This document shows, in pieces, positions 17,728 through 25,311 of a DNA stretch of 64,000 nucleotides (positions are counted from its first letter, which is position 1; every line of letters begins with the position of its first letter). Source of the DNA: Amycolatopsis sp. (GTDB lineage: Bacteria; Actinomycetota; Actinomycetes; Mycobacteriales; Pseudonocardiaceae); the NCBI RefSeq assembly GCF_025464955.1, contig NZ_JAODNM010000116.1, positions 1 to 64,000 on the forward strand, written 5' to 3'. Made by a program: the position numbers and the translations under genes. Under the pieces are notes generated by a model. The model worked only from the letters and a program-made list of their open reading frames with translations. It was not told the DNA's origin and ran no database searches.

Positions 17728-18195
17728 ATGATGGCGACTGTGGACAGTGCCGAACCCGACCCGACCAAGGTCCTGCTCCGGCGCGGTGTCCAGTGGGGCC
17801 TCGATCGGCTGATCGTCGCGGCGGCCGCCGTTCCCGTGCTGGTGCTGACGGAATTCGCCGCGTTCAGAGCGCTGCTGGCGGGGTGGCCCTCGGTGGTCAT
17901 CTACGTCCCGGCCACGCTGTTCCTGCTCGTCATGATCGTCGGGAACTGGGTGATCGACGTCTGGTTGCCGCATCGCGGGAATGGCGCGACCCCGGCCATG
18001 CGGTGGCTGGGCCTGCGCATCGTCACCGAACGCGGCGGTACCCCGCCGTTGCGGGCCTACACGATCCGCTGGCTGCTGTCCGTTGTGGACGGAGTCCTTT
18101 TCGGACTGGTCGGTGCGGTGACCATCGCGGCGGGCCGACGTCACCAGCGGGTCGGCGACCTGGTCGCGCGGACGCTGGTCGTGCGGGTGCGCTAG
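17728..18195 (+). CDS. RDD-family membrane protein
   Basis: The protein is 155 aa with two or three transmembrane helices. The RDD pattern is visible: RRGVQWGLDRLIVAAAA near the start, NGATPAMRWLGLRIVTERGG, then RWLLSVVDGVLFGLVG and a terminal RRHQRVGDLVARTLVV. The role is unknown; some RDD proteins are ion antiporters and many are accessory to envelope processes. Two adjacent ATGs compete as start and the ribosome site is weak. Its stop overlaps the stop of the convergent response regulator (CTAG). Confidence 0.8.
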   Translation: MMATVDSAEPDPTKVLLRRGVQWGLDRLIVAAAAVPVLVLTEFAAFRALLAGWPSVVIYVPATLFLLVMIVGNWVIDVWLPHRGNGATPAMRWLGLRIVTERGGTPPLRAYTIRWLLSVVDGVLFGLVGAVTIAAGRRHQRVGDLVARTLVVRVR

Positions 18196-18842
18196 GTGAC
18201 GAGCTGGGTTTCCCAGGCCCAGATGGCGATTTCGGTGCGGTTGCGTGCCAAAAGCTTGCGCTGGACCCCGGCGAGGTGAGTCTTGACCGTCGAGACCGAA
18301 ATGACCAGTTCGGCGGCGATTTCCGCGTTGGTCCCGCCGCGTGCGACAGCTCGGACGACTTCGAGCTCCCTGGCCGTCAAAGGCTCGACCGGCGCGGTCG
18401 TGCGTTTCGTCGCGCCGTTCGCGAAGCGCGCCAGCAGCCGTGTCGTCACCGAAGGCGACACCAGCGACTCGCCGTGCGCCGCGGCGTGGACGGCTTCGAC
18501 GAGCAGGCGCGGTCCGGCATCCTTGAGCAGAAACCCGCACGCACCTGCGCGCAAAGCGGCGTAGACGTTCTCGTCGACGTCGTACGTGGTGACCACGACG
18601 ACCCGCAGCGGGTCCGCGACGTCGGGACCGGCCAGCAGCCTGGTGGCCTGGATCCCGTCGACCAGCGGCATGCGGATGTCCATCAGCGTGACGTCGGGCC
18701 GCAGCTCCCGAGCCCGGCGGACGGCCTCTTCACCGTCGGCCGCTTCGCCGACGACGTCGATGTCGGGTTCGGCATCGAGGATGAGCCGGAATCCGGTGCG
18801 TACCAGCGTCTGGTCGTCGGCGACGAGCACGCGGACGGTCAT
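18192..18842 (-). CDS. NarL/FixJ-type response regulator
   Basis: The protein is 216 aa. The receiver domain (1-120) has acidic residues Asp9/Asp10, phospho-acceptor Asp55 in LMDIRMP, a conserved Thr-Thr and the Lys in GFLLKDAGP. A LuxR-type HTH (about 148-205) reads LTARELEVVRAVARGGTNAE and VSTVKTHLAGVQRKL. The ATG overlaps the upstream kinase stop by four bases (ATGA), so the pair is co-translated. Targets are unknown. Confidence 0.93.
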   Translation of the reverse strand: MTVRVLVADDQTLVRTGFRLILDAEPDIDVVGEAADGEEAVRRARELRPDVTLMDIRMPLVDGIQATRLLAGPDVADPLRVVVVTTYDVDENVYAALRAGACGFLLKDAGPRLLVEAVHAAAHGESLVSPSVTTRLLARFANGATKRTTAPVEPLTARELEVVRAVARGGTNAEIAAELVISVSTVKTHLAGVQRKLLARNRTEIAIWAWETQLVT

Positions 18843-20080
18843 CGGGGTCCTTCCGGGAGGTGATGGTTCGCGGCTGGGTCACCGAGGGGAAGCCGCACGC
18901 TGATCCGCCATCGCCGCCCGGGCTCCCCGCCGGCGCGTAGCGTACCGCCCAGCGCGGTCACCCGTTCGGTCATGCCGACCAGACCGTACCCGCGCCGGGA
19001 GCGGTCGGACGGCGCGGATTCGGCGCCATCGTTGAGGATTTCGAGGACCAGCTGGTCGAAGTCCGGTTCCAGCTGGACCCGCAGGGTGACCGCGACCTCG
19101 GTGGCGGTCGGCGCGTGCCGCCTGACGTTCGTGAGCGCTTCCAGGACGACCCGGTGCACAGTCGTCGACAGTTCCGGGGTGGCCGGCGCCGTCTCGAGTC
19201 CGTCCGGCAGGTCGAGCCGGACCCGTTCGTTGCCGGACACCGCACGGCGGACCGCGTCCGCGATGCCGCCCGGTTCGACGGTCTCCGCGGTGTCGTCGGC
19301 CGTGCGCAGCATCCCGACCAGTCTTCGCATCGCGGACAATGCCTCGGCACCAGCTTCTTCGATCTCGCCGTAGACCTCGACCGGGTCACGCTCCTGGACC
19401 AGCGGGTTGACCGCGGTTACCCGGGCCGCCTGGGCACGCACAACGATGCCGGTCACCGAGTGCGCGACGAGGTCGTGCAGTTCCCTGGCCAGGCGTAACC
19501 GTTCCCCGGCCCGGACCTCGGCGAGCTCGGCCGACCGGCGCGAATCGGTGTCCCGCAGCACCAGCCCGACGGCGAGCGCGCCACCCCACAGCAGCGCGGC
19601 AGGCACGGCGAACAGCGCCGCGGGCGAGCCAGTGCCGTAGCGCAGCAGCTGCGCCGACGTCATCGCCAAACCCGACGCCACGGCCAACGCCGACGCCGGA
19701 CGCCACGGCAACCGCCGGCACCCCGCCCCGAGCAGCAACGCCAGCGCGAACGTCTCCGTCGCTCCCGGGAAGGTCCTCAGCGGAGTGTGCGTGGCCGACG
19801 CGAGCGCACTGATCGCGGTGCTGAACAGCGACAGGCCCGCGACACACCCACCGAGCAGCCCGATCCGGCCGCCGAAGCGCCGCCGCAACACTGCCAGGAC
19901 CGCCGCCATCGGCCCGATGGACGGCGTCAACGCGGTGTAGACGGCCCCGAGCAGACCAGTCGCGGGCGGAACTTTGCTGGTCAGCAGGACGACGACGTCG
20001 AAAACGACGAACACGACCAAGGCAGCGATCTCGGCGACCAGCGGGCCGCGACGAACCGCAACGCCCACGTCGGCGCTCAT
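18839..20080 (-). CDS. NarL-type sensor histidine kinase
   Basis: The protein is 413 aa. The N-terminal half (about 15-178) has five or six membrane helices and no sizeable extracellular domain, suggesting a membrane or intramembrane signal. The HisKA_3 dimerisation region carries His202 in RLARELHDLVAHSVTG. The ATPase domain (about 290-405) has a degenerate N-box, VLEALTNVRRHAP, and a GYGLVGMTERV G-box. Its ATG overlaps the stop of the last of three short ORFs in a 38-bp tandem repeat, and its Shine-Dalgarno sequence, GGAGGAG, is inside the repeat. Confidence 0.92.
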   Translation of the reverse strand: MSADVGVAVRRGPLVAEIAALVVFVVFDVVVLLTSKVPPATGLLGAVYTALTPSIGPMAAVLAVLRRRFGGRIGLLGGCVAGLSLFSTAISALASATHTPLRTFPGATETFALALLLGAGCRRLPWRPASALAVASGLAMTSAQLLRYGTGSPAALFAVPAALLWGGALAVGLVLRDTDSRRSAELAEVRAGERLRLARELHDLVAHSVTGIVVRAQAARVTAVNPLVQERDPVEVYGEIEEAGAEALSAMRRLVGMLRTADDTAETVEPGGIADAVRRAVSGNERVRLDLPDGLETAPATPELSTTVHRVVLEALTNVRRHAPTATEVAVTLRVQLEPDFDQLVLEILNDGAESAPSDRSRRGYGLVGMTERVTALGGTLRAGGEPGRRWRISVRLPLGDPAANHHLPEGPR

Positions 20081-20118
20081 GACTCCTCCGCTGAGAAGAA
20101 CACGTCGTCGGCAGTCAC
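20077..20118 (-). CDS. Third leader peptide of a self-coupling repeat, 13 aa
   Basis: GTG-initiated VTADDVFFSAEES. It starts on the stop of the previous mini-ORF (GTGA overlap) and its TGA overlaps the kinase ATG (ATGA). GGAGGAG lies directly before its start and again at its own end. Translation is inferred from this coupling. Confidence 0.5.
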   Translation of the reverse strand: MTADDVFFSAEES

Positions 20119-20187
20119 GTCTCCTCCGCTGAGAAGAACACGTCGTCGGCAGTCATGTCTCCTCCGCTGAGAAGAACACGTCGTCGG
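20083..20187 (-). repeat. 38-bp tandem repeat, nearly three copies, in the kinase leader
   Basis: Copies begin at 20083, 20121 and 20159 with almost no divergence. Read on the minus strand, each holds a short reading frame and a GGAGGAG ribosome site. Because 38 is not a multiple of three, each copy shifts the frame, and each mini-ORF ends exactly on the next start codon. Confidence 0.95.
20115..20156 (-). CDS. Second leader peptide of a self-coupling repeat, 13 aa
   Basis: MTADDVFFSAEET, with an ATG overlapping the stop of the first mini-ORF and a stop overlapping the GTG of the third. The internal sequence is identical to the third peptide except its first codon and last residue. Confidence 0.5.
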   Translation of the reverse strand: MTADDVFFSAEET

Positions 20188-20197
20188 TACCGCTCAT
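20153..20197 (-). CDS. First leader peptide of a self-coupling repeat, 14 aa
   Basis: MSGTDDVFFSAEET. It is the first of the chain and differs from the others at its N-terminus, so it may be the founder. No strong ribosome site precedes it; GGG abuts the ATG, which could be leaderless. Confidence 0.45.
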   Translation of the reverse strand: MSGTDDVFFSAEET

Positions 20198-20373
20198 CCC
20201 CCGAGTCTGCCCGCTTCCCCACCATCCGCACGTCCAGCGCCCGGACGGGAGCGGCCTAGTCCTCAAGGCTGAGTTCGCGGGGGCAAGTCGAGTCGCCGGG
20301 ACGAGGTGCGGGGACGCGGACCGGACCAGGCTGGATGACGTCCGGTTGACCATGAGAAACACAGGAGGAACCC

Positions 20374-20655
20374 ATGTCGAGCGATTCCGCACAAGGCCCG
20401 ATCTGGCCGGCCAACGACCCCTGGTGGCGCTTCACCCCGAAGAACCAGGGCATCGGCTACTTCAGCTTGATCGGCGCGGGCGTGGTCTTCGCGTCAAGCC
20501 TCTACATCCTCTTGCAGGACTCGACGAACACGAAGTCCACGATCCTGGAGGCCGCGATGGGCGTGATCGCCGTGCTGTGGATGGTCCGCGCGGCGAACGG
20601 GCTCAAGTCGTTGAAGCGCCAGCAGGCAATCGCTCGCCGACGCTCGTCGAGCTGA
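20374..20655 (+). CDS. Small membrane protein, unknown function
   Basis: The protein is 93 aa. The N-terminal segment is WPANDPWWRFTPKNQGIGYF, followed by two transmembrane helices (about 31-48 and 58-75) and a basic tail QQAIARRRSSS. AGGAGG precedes the ATG. I do not recognise a named family. It is divergent from the sensor-kinase leader, and the 175-base gap between them should contain both promoters. Confidence 0.75.
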   Translation: MSSDSAQGPIWPANDPWWRFTPKNQGIGYFSLIGAGVVFASSLYILLQDSTNTKSTILEAAMGVIAVLWMVRAANGLKSLKRQQAIARRRSSS

Positions 20656-20708
20656 GCGTACGACGAGCGCTCGCCGATGTCGGCGCTTCCCGAGAAAAGC
20701 GCCTTTGG

Positions 20709-20897
20709 TCAGCGGCAGATGCAGCCGCGGGAGAGCGAGCCCGCCGTGGTCGCGGTGCAGTAGCGCACCCCGAGCGCGTCGTGCTTGTCCCAGGCGTGCT
20801 TGCAGGCCGAGCACTGCTCGCTGGTGATCACGTCCGAGTTGGTATCGGCTGTTTTATCGGCTGCGGCTACGACTGTCTGCGGCTCAGATGTGGTCAT
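20709..20897 (-). CDS. Small Cys-rich protein with CxxC...C...CxC pattern
   Basis: The protein is 62 aa. The N-terminal half is polar and Ala/Thr-rich. The C-terminal half carries CSACKHAWDKHDALGVRYC and ends SLSRGCICR, so five cysteines and a His could bind zinc or an iron-sulfur centre. AAGGGTGAG stands directly before the ATG. Similar short proteins ending in RGC(I/V)C occur in related actinomycetes by my recollection, without assigned function. It is transcribed away from the alpha/beta hydrolase gene. Confidence 0.7.
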   Translation of the reverse strand: MTTSEPQTVVAAADKTADTNSDVITSEQCSACKHAWDKHDALGVRYCTATTAGSLSRGCICR

Positions 20898-21088
20898 CTC
20901 ACCCTTGTCCACCACATTGGTGTTGCATGGCCCGCCCCGGCTCGGTGACACCGGCCTGCGGTCACATTTCCCTGCGGGAGAGGAAAACCGTGATCTCGCC
21001 TCATGGAAAGGGAGACAAGCCACCACTCTAGCACTCGGGGATCACAGAACCTTCACCTCAGCACCTCTGTCTAACTTGATTAAACGTC

Positions 21089-21138
21089 TTGACTGGTTAG
21101 GTCTTCTCTGCTTCACTGATGCCAGTTAAACCAGTCAA
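21089..21138. promoter_or_regulatory. Spaced inverted repeat before the hydrolase gene
   Basis: TTGACTGGTT and its exact complement AACCAGTCAA lie 30 bases apart, the second ending 11 bases before the hydrolase ATG. They could be a two-site operator, with the GntR-type regulator downstream as candidate binder, or an mRNA hairpin covering the ribosome site. Confidence 0.45.
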
Positions 21139-21149
21139 AGGGGTTAGGC

Positions 21150-22016
21150 ATGGTAGAGGTCAGGCATCTCACGGAAACCATCGACGGGCATCGCGTCTTC
21201 TACCGCGAAGCGGGACCGCGGGACGCGCCCGTCCTGGTGCTGCTGCACGGATTTCCCACCAGCTCACACATGTTCCGGCAGCTGATCCCGGCGCTGGCCG
21301 AGGACTACCGCGTGATCGCCCCGGACTATCTCGGCTTCGGCGTCAGCGACATGCCACTGGCGAGCGAGTTCGACTACACCTTCGACGCGCTGGCGGAGCT
21401 GACGGCCAAGCTGCTCGACCGGCTCGACGTCGGCCGTTTCGCGATCTACGTCCAGGACTACGGGGCCCCGGTCGGCTGGCGGCTCGCCGTGCGGGCGCCG
21501 ACTCGGATCACCGCGGTCATCACCCAGAACGGCAACGCCTACACCGACGGTTTCGTCGAGGACTTCTGGAAGCCGGCGTTCGCCTATGGCACCGCGCCGG
21601 GGCCCGACACCGAAGGCCCGATGCGCGGCGCGCTGACACTGGAAGCCGTGAAATGGCAGTACCTCAATGGCGCCAACGACGAAAGCCTGGTCAGCCCGGA
21701 CAACTGGATCCACGACGTGGCATTGCTGGACCGGCCGGGCAACGACGAGATCCAGCTCGCGCTGTTCCGGGACTACCTGTCCAATGTGGAGCGATACCCG
21801 GAGTTCCAGCAGTACTTCCGGGATTCCCAGGTACCGCTACTGGCCGTCTGGGGTGGGAACGACGGGATCTTCGGGCCGGACGGCGCGCGGGCGTTCGTCC
21901 GGGACCTGCCGAAGGCCGAGGTGCACGTGCTCGACACGGGCCACTTCGCGCTGGAAACCCATCTGGACGCGATCGCGGAGTACATCCGAGACTTCCTCGG
22001 CAGGCACGTCAGCTGA
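21150..22016 (+). CDS. Alpha/beta hydrolase, haloalkane dehalogenase/epoxide hydrolase type
   Basis: The protein is 288 aa. LLHGFPTSS forms the oxyanion region. The nucleophile is Asp103 in IYVQDYGAPVGW, an Asp rather than Ser, which points to dehalogenases and epoxide hydrolases. The late catalytic His is in DTGHFALETH, and WGGNDGIFGPDG supplies the acid region. AAGGGG precedes the ATG. The convergent GntR regulator and inverted repeat upstream suggest substrate-controlled expression (inference). The substrate cannot be told. Confidence 0.87.
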   Translation: MVEVRHLTETIDGHRVFYREAGPRDAPVLVLLHGFPTSSHMFRQLIPALAEDYRVIAPDYLGFGVSDMPLASEFDYTFDALAELTAKLLDRLDVGRFAIYVQDYGAPVGWRLAVRAPTRITAVITQNGNAYTDGFVEDFWKPAFAYGTAPGPDTEGPMRGALTLEAVKWQYLNGANDESLVSPDNWIHDVALLDRPGNDEIQLALFRDYLSNVERYPEFQQYFRDSQVPLLAVWGGNDGIFGPDGARAFVRDLPKAEVHVLDTGHFALETHLDAIAEYIRDFLGRHVS

Positions 22017-22023
22017 GCGAACG

Positions 22024-22749
22024 TCAGAAGCGGGACAGGAGGCGGTCCCGGGCGGTCTCCAGGTGGTGGGTCATGGCCGCCTTGGCGGGGTTCGGCTTGC
22101 CGGAGATCAGCGCGTCGACGATCTTGCGGTGCTCGTCGATGGTCTGTTCACCGACCGGCTGGTTGTAGGAAAGCCGGAAGAAGTGCAGGTGGCAGTGCGT
22201 CCGGACGAATGCCTGCTCCACGGCCTGGTTCCCGGCGATGCGCAGGATCAGCTCGTGGAGGCGGGCGTCGTGCGCGGTCAACGCCTTGTAGCCCTCGTAA
22301 CCGTCACCCGCCGGGGCCGACGGGCATGTGCTCAGCTCCGCCAGGAGCGCGGCGGCGTGCGCGTCGGTCATGGCGGCGGCCGCGCGGGCGGTGCTGGCCG
22401 GCTCCAGCAGCAACCGCAGGGCGTAGAGGTCGTCGATCTCGCGGCGGGTCAACAGTTCGGTGACGCGGTAGCCGCGCAGCGGGAGCCTGCTCACCAGACC
22501 TTCGGACTCGAGGCGCGCCAGGGATTCGCGGACAGGCGTGCCCGACACCGCCAGCTCGCGAGCGATCTCGTCGATGTTGACCCGGTCCCCCGGCGCGATG
22601 CCGTGGTTCATGATCAACGTCCGGATCTGCTCGTAGACCGTGTCGGCCAGCACCTGCCTGTTCGGCAGGGCGGCCAGCCGCCGGCCCGTGTCCCCATCCC
22701 GCACCGTCGAACCCTTCACATCCGTGAACCTACTCGGCCCGACCCGCAT
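22024..22749 (-). CDS. GntR-family regulator, FCD subclass
   Basis: The protein is 241 aa. The winged helix (about 32-95) includes YEQIRTLIMNHGIAPGDRVN and SGTPVRESLARLESEGLV. The all-helical FCD sensor domain (about 105-235) carries candidate metal-binding His residues in THCHLHFF. FCD regulators respond to organic acids or sugar acids. It converges on the hydrolase and diverges from the LysR gene. The start is uncertain; a GTG 11 codons in would also serve. An imperfect ATCAT-N9-ATGAT palindrome at 22782-22800 is a possible operator. Confidence 0.88.
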   Translation of the reverse strand: MRVGPSRFTDVKGSTVRDGDTGRRLAALPNRQVLADTVYEQIRTLIMNHGIAPGDRVNIDEIARELAVSGTPVRESLARLESEGLVSRLPLRGYRVTELLTRREIDDLYALRLLLEPASTARAAAAMTDAHAAALLAELSTCPSAPAGDGYEGYKALTAHDARLHELILRIAGNQAVEQAFVRTHCHLHFFRLSYNQPVGEQTIDEHRKIVDALISGKPNPAKAAMTHHLETARDRLLSRF

Positions 22750-22871
22750 TGTCCCGGCTCCGAACCCCTGATCATCCGAAAATCATGCACGATCGATGAT
22801 ACAGGATTATCCGGGCAGACGCGCTGGCAATACCCTGGGAGTATTGCCGGAGAGTCAGTCGAAGGAGTCAT

Positions 22872-23735
22872 GTGGACGTCGACCTGCGCAAACTGCGATA
22901 TTTCGTGGCGGTGGCCGAAGAGCTGCACTTCGGTCGGGCCGCCGAGCGGTTGCACATCGCCCAGCCGGTGCTGTCCCGGCAGATCCGGGCCCTGGAGGAC
23001 GAGCTGCACGTCCAGCTGTTCGTCCGGGACAAGCGCTCGACCGAACTGACGGCGGCGGGACAGCAGGCGCTCAATGACGCCCGGCCGCTGCTCGTGTCTG
23101 CGGAAGCTCTGCTTCGGCGCGCGGTCGTGGCGTCACGCGGCTCGTCGACCTTCACGATCGCGTTCATGCCCGGGATCACCGTGACCTCGTGGGTGCGCAC
23201 GCTGACCGGCCGCCACCCGGACGTGACCGTCGAGCTGGTGCGGACCTCGTGGGACAACCAGGTCGAAGTCCTGCGCGACGGCCGGGCCGATGTCAGCGTC
23301 GTCCGGTTGCCGATCGACCAGCAGGACCTGAGCGTCCGCCCGCTCTTCGACGAACCGCGGGTGGTGGTGCTGCCGGTCGACCATCGCCTGTCGGGCAAGG
23401 AAACCCTTGCCATCAGCGACCTCGCCGGCGACCACCTCCTGCAGGACCCCGACGCGGTCCCGGAATGGCGGGACATCTCCGTCGAACTCCGCGAGGGCAC
23501 CCGCCGCCCGCTGCCGGGGATCCACAGCGTCGAGGAGAAGCTCGAGCACATCGCGGCGGGTGCCGGGTTTTCGGTGATCCCGCTGTCCACGGCGAACTTC
23601 TACACCCGCCCGGACGTCGTCCACATCCCGGTCGACGACATCGGCCCCAACCAGGTCTGCCTCGCCTGGACCGCCAGCCGCCGTTCGCCGCTGATCTACG
23701 AGTTCGCCGAAATCGCGGCCGGGGAAAGGCCGTAG
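22872..23735 (+). CDS. LysR-family transcriptional regulator
   Basis: The protein is 287 aa. The N-terminal HTH begins VDLRKLRYFVAVAEELHFGR and contains AQPVLSRQIRALEDEL. A two-lobed effector domain spans about 90-285, with FTIAFMPGITVT and AAGAGFSVIP. The GTG start follows GAAGGAG. It is divergent from the GntR gene, so the 120-base gap may carry sites for both. No clear target apart from its own promoter is visible. Confidence 0.9.
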   Translation: MDVDLRKLRYFVAVAEELHFGRAAERLHIAQPVLSRQIRALEDELHVQLFVRDKRSTELTAAGQQALNDARPLLVSAEALLRRAVVASRGSSTFTIAFMPGITVTSWVRTLTGRHPDVTVELVRTSWDNQVEVLRDGRADVSVVRLPIDQQDLSVRPLFDEPRVVVLPVDHRLSGKETLAISDLAGDHLLQDPDAVPEWRDISVELREGTRRPLPGIHSVEEKLEHIAAGAGFSVIPLSTANFYTRPDVVHIPVDDIGPNQVCLAWTASRRSPLIYEFAEIAAGERP

Positions 23736-23748
23736 GCGGTATGGCTGG

Positions 23749-23788
23749 TGAGTGGTTAGGCCGGTTCTAACCCCGGAACACTCACGAG
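23749..23788. repeat. Degenerate copy of the CTCGTGAG palindromic repeat
   Basis: GTGAGTGGTTAGGCCGG and CCGGAACACTCACGAG form an imperfect palindrome between the LysR and LRV genes. It shares the outer GTGAGTG/CACTCAC and inner CCGG of the other copies. Confidence 0.6.
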
Positions 23789-23864
23789 GCGTTCCGCACC
23801 TGGATCGGTTATATCGGAGAAGCGGCGGCCGTGATCGCGGCCATGCTTTCTGGGGGGATCTACC

Positions 23865-25268
23865 GTGGCGGAAGACCGTGAACTGTGCGACTTGCTGGGA
23901 AACCCCGGCTTGCCGAGCTCAGTGATCGACGAGTTCATCGCCGTGTCCGCGGACGATCACCTGCTCAGCGACCTGATCTGGCGCGAGGATCTCACGTCCG
24001 CGCAGACAAAGGCACTCGCCAACCGCGGCCGGCCTGGGGTACTCCACACCCTGATCCGCTTCGGGCACATCCCGATCGAGGATGTCCCCGACGACGTCGA
24101 GTCCCGCCTCGCCGCCATGCACCGCGAAGGCGCACCGGCGGAATGGGCACTCGAACTGGTTACGCATCCGGATCGGCCCGTCCGGATGCAGGTGGCCGAA
24201 CTGGCCTGGAACCGGCTCGATGTCGTGCTGCTCATGGAGAACGACGAGGACGCGGAAATCGTCGGCGAAATCGCCCTGTCTTCGCGACTGCCGTCGGACG
24301 TGGCCGGGAGGTTGGCGCGGCACCCGGACGTCGAGGTCCGGGACATGCTGGCGCGCAACGACGAGGTCGCGCCTGAGATCCTGGCAGAGCTTCTGCGTAG
24401 CGGTGGTGACGCACCCATCGAGACATGCGCAGCCTGTCGTACGCAACCGTCGGCACGTTGTTCCGATCATTCGGCGGGCCGTCGGCGGATCCGGATCTCC
24501 GCCTTGGCCAATCCCACCACCCCGATCGCCGGAATGGCAGCCTTCGTCGACTGGCCCGACGAATGGGCTCGGAGCAGCCTGGCCGGACGCGAAGACCTCG
24601 ATCGGGACATCTACCCCGTGCTGGCCGCTGACCCCGAACCCCAAGTCCGCGCGTTGGTCGCCGAAAACCCGTCAATCCCCGTTTCGCTGATGGAATCCCT
24701 GGGCCAGGACGCAGAACCTGCAGTGCGGCGAGCTGTCATCGAAAACCCCGCGGTCCCACTCGGACTCCTGACGCGACTGGCTATGACGACCAAGTGCACG
24801 ATGGACGTGGTGCCTCGCATCGAGTCGGCGTCCGAGGCCGAATTGCGTGAACTCGCTGCCTCCCCGAGAGCACAGGTGCGCGCACTCGTCGCCTGCCGTC
24901 CCGACCTCCCCGCGGACCTGCTCACCGCGCTGCTCGCCGATCGGGATCCGGGCGTCGGCAAGCGGCTCGCCCAGCTACGCGAGTTGAATCCCGACCAGCT
25001 GCGCGGCCTGGCGGACCTCCACGGACCCCAGCTGTACAAGACACTGGCGTGGAACCCGGACTGCCCGCCGGACCTGCTCCGCACCATCGCGGAAGAGGGA
25101 AGCGCGCCCGGCGAAGTCGCGAGCAACCCCCGTACCGAGCCCGAGATCCTGCGCGCGCTGACTCAGGATCAGAGCCTGCTGGTCCGCCGTTCGGCGTGGA
25201 GCAACCCCTCGCTCCCGGTCGACCTCATGCGGCACAAACTGGGGCTGGCCCTACCCACGGACACCTGA
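23865..25268 (+). CDS. Leucine-rich-repeat-variant (LRV)/HEAT-like repeat protein
   Basis: The protein is 467 aa, built from short helical repeats with the consensus LA.NP..P..LL..L..D....VR, seen for example in RLARHPDVEVRDMLARNDEV and AENPSIPVSLMESLG. Cys188, Cys191 and Cys199, with His202, interrupt the repeats around residue 190 and could form a metal site. AvLRV of Azotobacter carries an iron-sulfur cluster, but N-terminally. The GTG start follows GGGGGG. No signal peptide is seen. The segment 185-212 is unlike the rest and might mark a small double frameshift. A scaffold or protein-interaction role is likely. Confidence 0.75.
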   Translation: MAEDRELCDLLGNPGLPSSVIDEFIAVSADDHLLSDLIWREDLTSAQTKALANRGRPGVLHTLIRFGHIPIEDVPDDVESRLAAMHREGAPAEWALELVTHPDRPVRMQVAELAWNRLDVVLLMENDEDAEIVGEIALSSRLPSDVAGRLARHPDVEVRDMLARNDEVAPEILAELLRSGGDAPIETCAACRTQPSARCSDHSAGRRRIRISALANPTTPIAGMAAFVDWPDEWARSSLAGREDLDRDIYPVLAADPEPQVRALVAENPSIPVSLMESLGQDAEPAVRRAVIENPAVPLGLLTRLAMTTKCTMDVVPRIESASEAELRELAASPRAQVRALVACRPDLPADLLTALLADRDPGVGKRLAQLRELNPDQLRGLADLHGPQLYKTLAWNPDCPPDLLRTIAEEGSAPGEVASNPRTEPEILRALTQDQSLLVRRSAWSNPSLPVDLMRHKLGLALPTDT

Positions 25269-25311
25269 CAGCACCAGGGTGCGGAACGCACTCGCCCGAC
25301 ACCCTCGGCAG

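Noticed and set aside
20083..20187. CRISPR array
   Set aside because: The repeats are directly adjacent without spacers and carry coupled start and stop codons.
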